From NCBI GenBank assembly GCA_900770605.1, contig CAAGKS010000071.1, forward strand, positions 1-5,197: a DNA stretch of 5,197 nt, read 5' to 3'. A program made the translations under genes and the position numbers. Positions 5,175-5,197 of the stretch are shown piece after piece. How positions within the stretch are numbered: the stretch's first letter is position 1; the number at the start of each line of letters is the position of its first letter. The notes under the pieces are model-generated. The model ran no database searches. It was not told the DNA's origin and saw only the letters and a list, made by a program, of their open reading frames with translations. This stretch comes from Clostridia bacterium. GTDB lineage: Bacteria; Bacillota; Clostridia; Oscillospirales; CAG-272.

Positions 5175-5197
5175 AGATCGGAAGAGCACACGTCTGA
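5175..5197 (+). other. Illumina TruSeq adapter read-through (artefact)
   Basis: The final 23 bases begin AGATCGGAAGAGC and continue CACACGTCTGA, which is the known start of the Illumina TruSeq read 1 3' adapter. This is not genomic sequence. It joins directly to parA coding sequence at 5174/5175 and, on the minus strand, adds a spurious start and four codons (reading MLFRS) to the truncated parA frame. The true contig end is therefore about 5174. Confidence 0.97.

Noticed and set aside
5175..5189. GTG start at 5189 giving parA the N-terminus MLFRS
   Set aside because: These codons are the reverse complement of the Illumina adapter. The gene is truncated, not short.

Overview
The window is a bacterial chromosomal contig end, most likely from an uncultured low-to-mid GC Firmicute of the Clostridia. 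The evidence is the set of protein families, the strong AAGGAG-type ribosome binding sites and the Soj/Spo0J (ParA/ParB) pair next to serS, a neighbourhood often found near the replication origin. The order or family cannot be fixed from the sequence alone. The last 23 bases are Illumina adapter sequence, so the biological sequence ends at about 5174 and the source is probably a metagenomic or draft assembly.

Every gene lies on the minus strand. Read in the direction of transcription, from high to low coordinates, they are: the C-terminal end of ParA/Soj (4920-5174, cut by the contig end); a 122-residue protein (4487-4855) that carries only a ParB-type N-terminal peptide followed by a basic, Ala/Ser/Asn-rich tail; ParB/Spo0J (3577-4479); seryl-tRNA synthetase (2234-3514); a 227-residue membrane protein of unknown function (1470-2153); and the AAA+ replication/recombination factor RarA/MgsA (222-1436). 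Bases 1-221 hold no gene but are dense in inverted repeats.

The ParA, small-protein and ParB genes look like one chromosome-segregation operon. The small gene's stop codon overlaps the parB ribosome binding site, so the two are probably translationally coupled. serS follows after 62 bp and ends in a hairpin at 2185-2220 that probably terminates it. The membrane protein and rarA form a second pair 33 bp apart, with the best terminator candidate at 51-91.

The most interesting feature is the small gene. Its first 19 codons repeat the start of parB and keep the canonical GLGRGL peptide, the ParA-contacting part of ParB-family proteins. ParB itself has a degenerate version (GLGRDF). This suggests duplication and possible division of labour: a free ParA-contacting peptide on a basic tail, beside a ParB whose own peptide has drifted. 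Other points are two overlapping, mutually exclusive hairpins downstream of serS, paired hairpin units with identical CTCG loops after rarA, and a divergent SerRS active-site signature.
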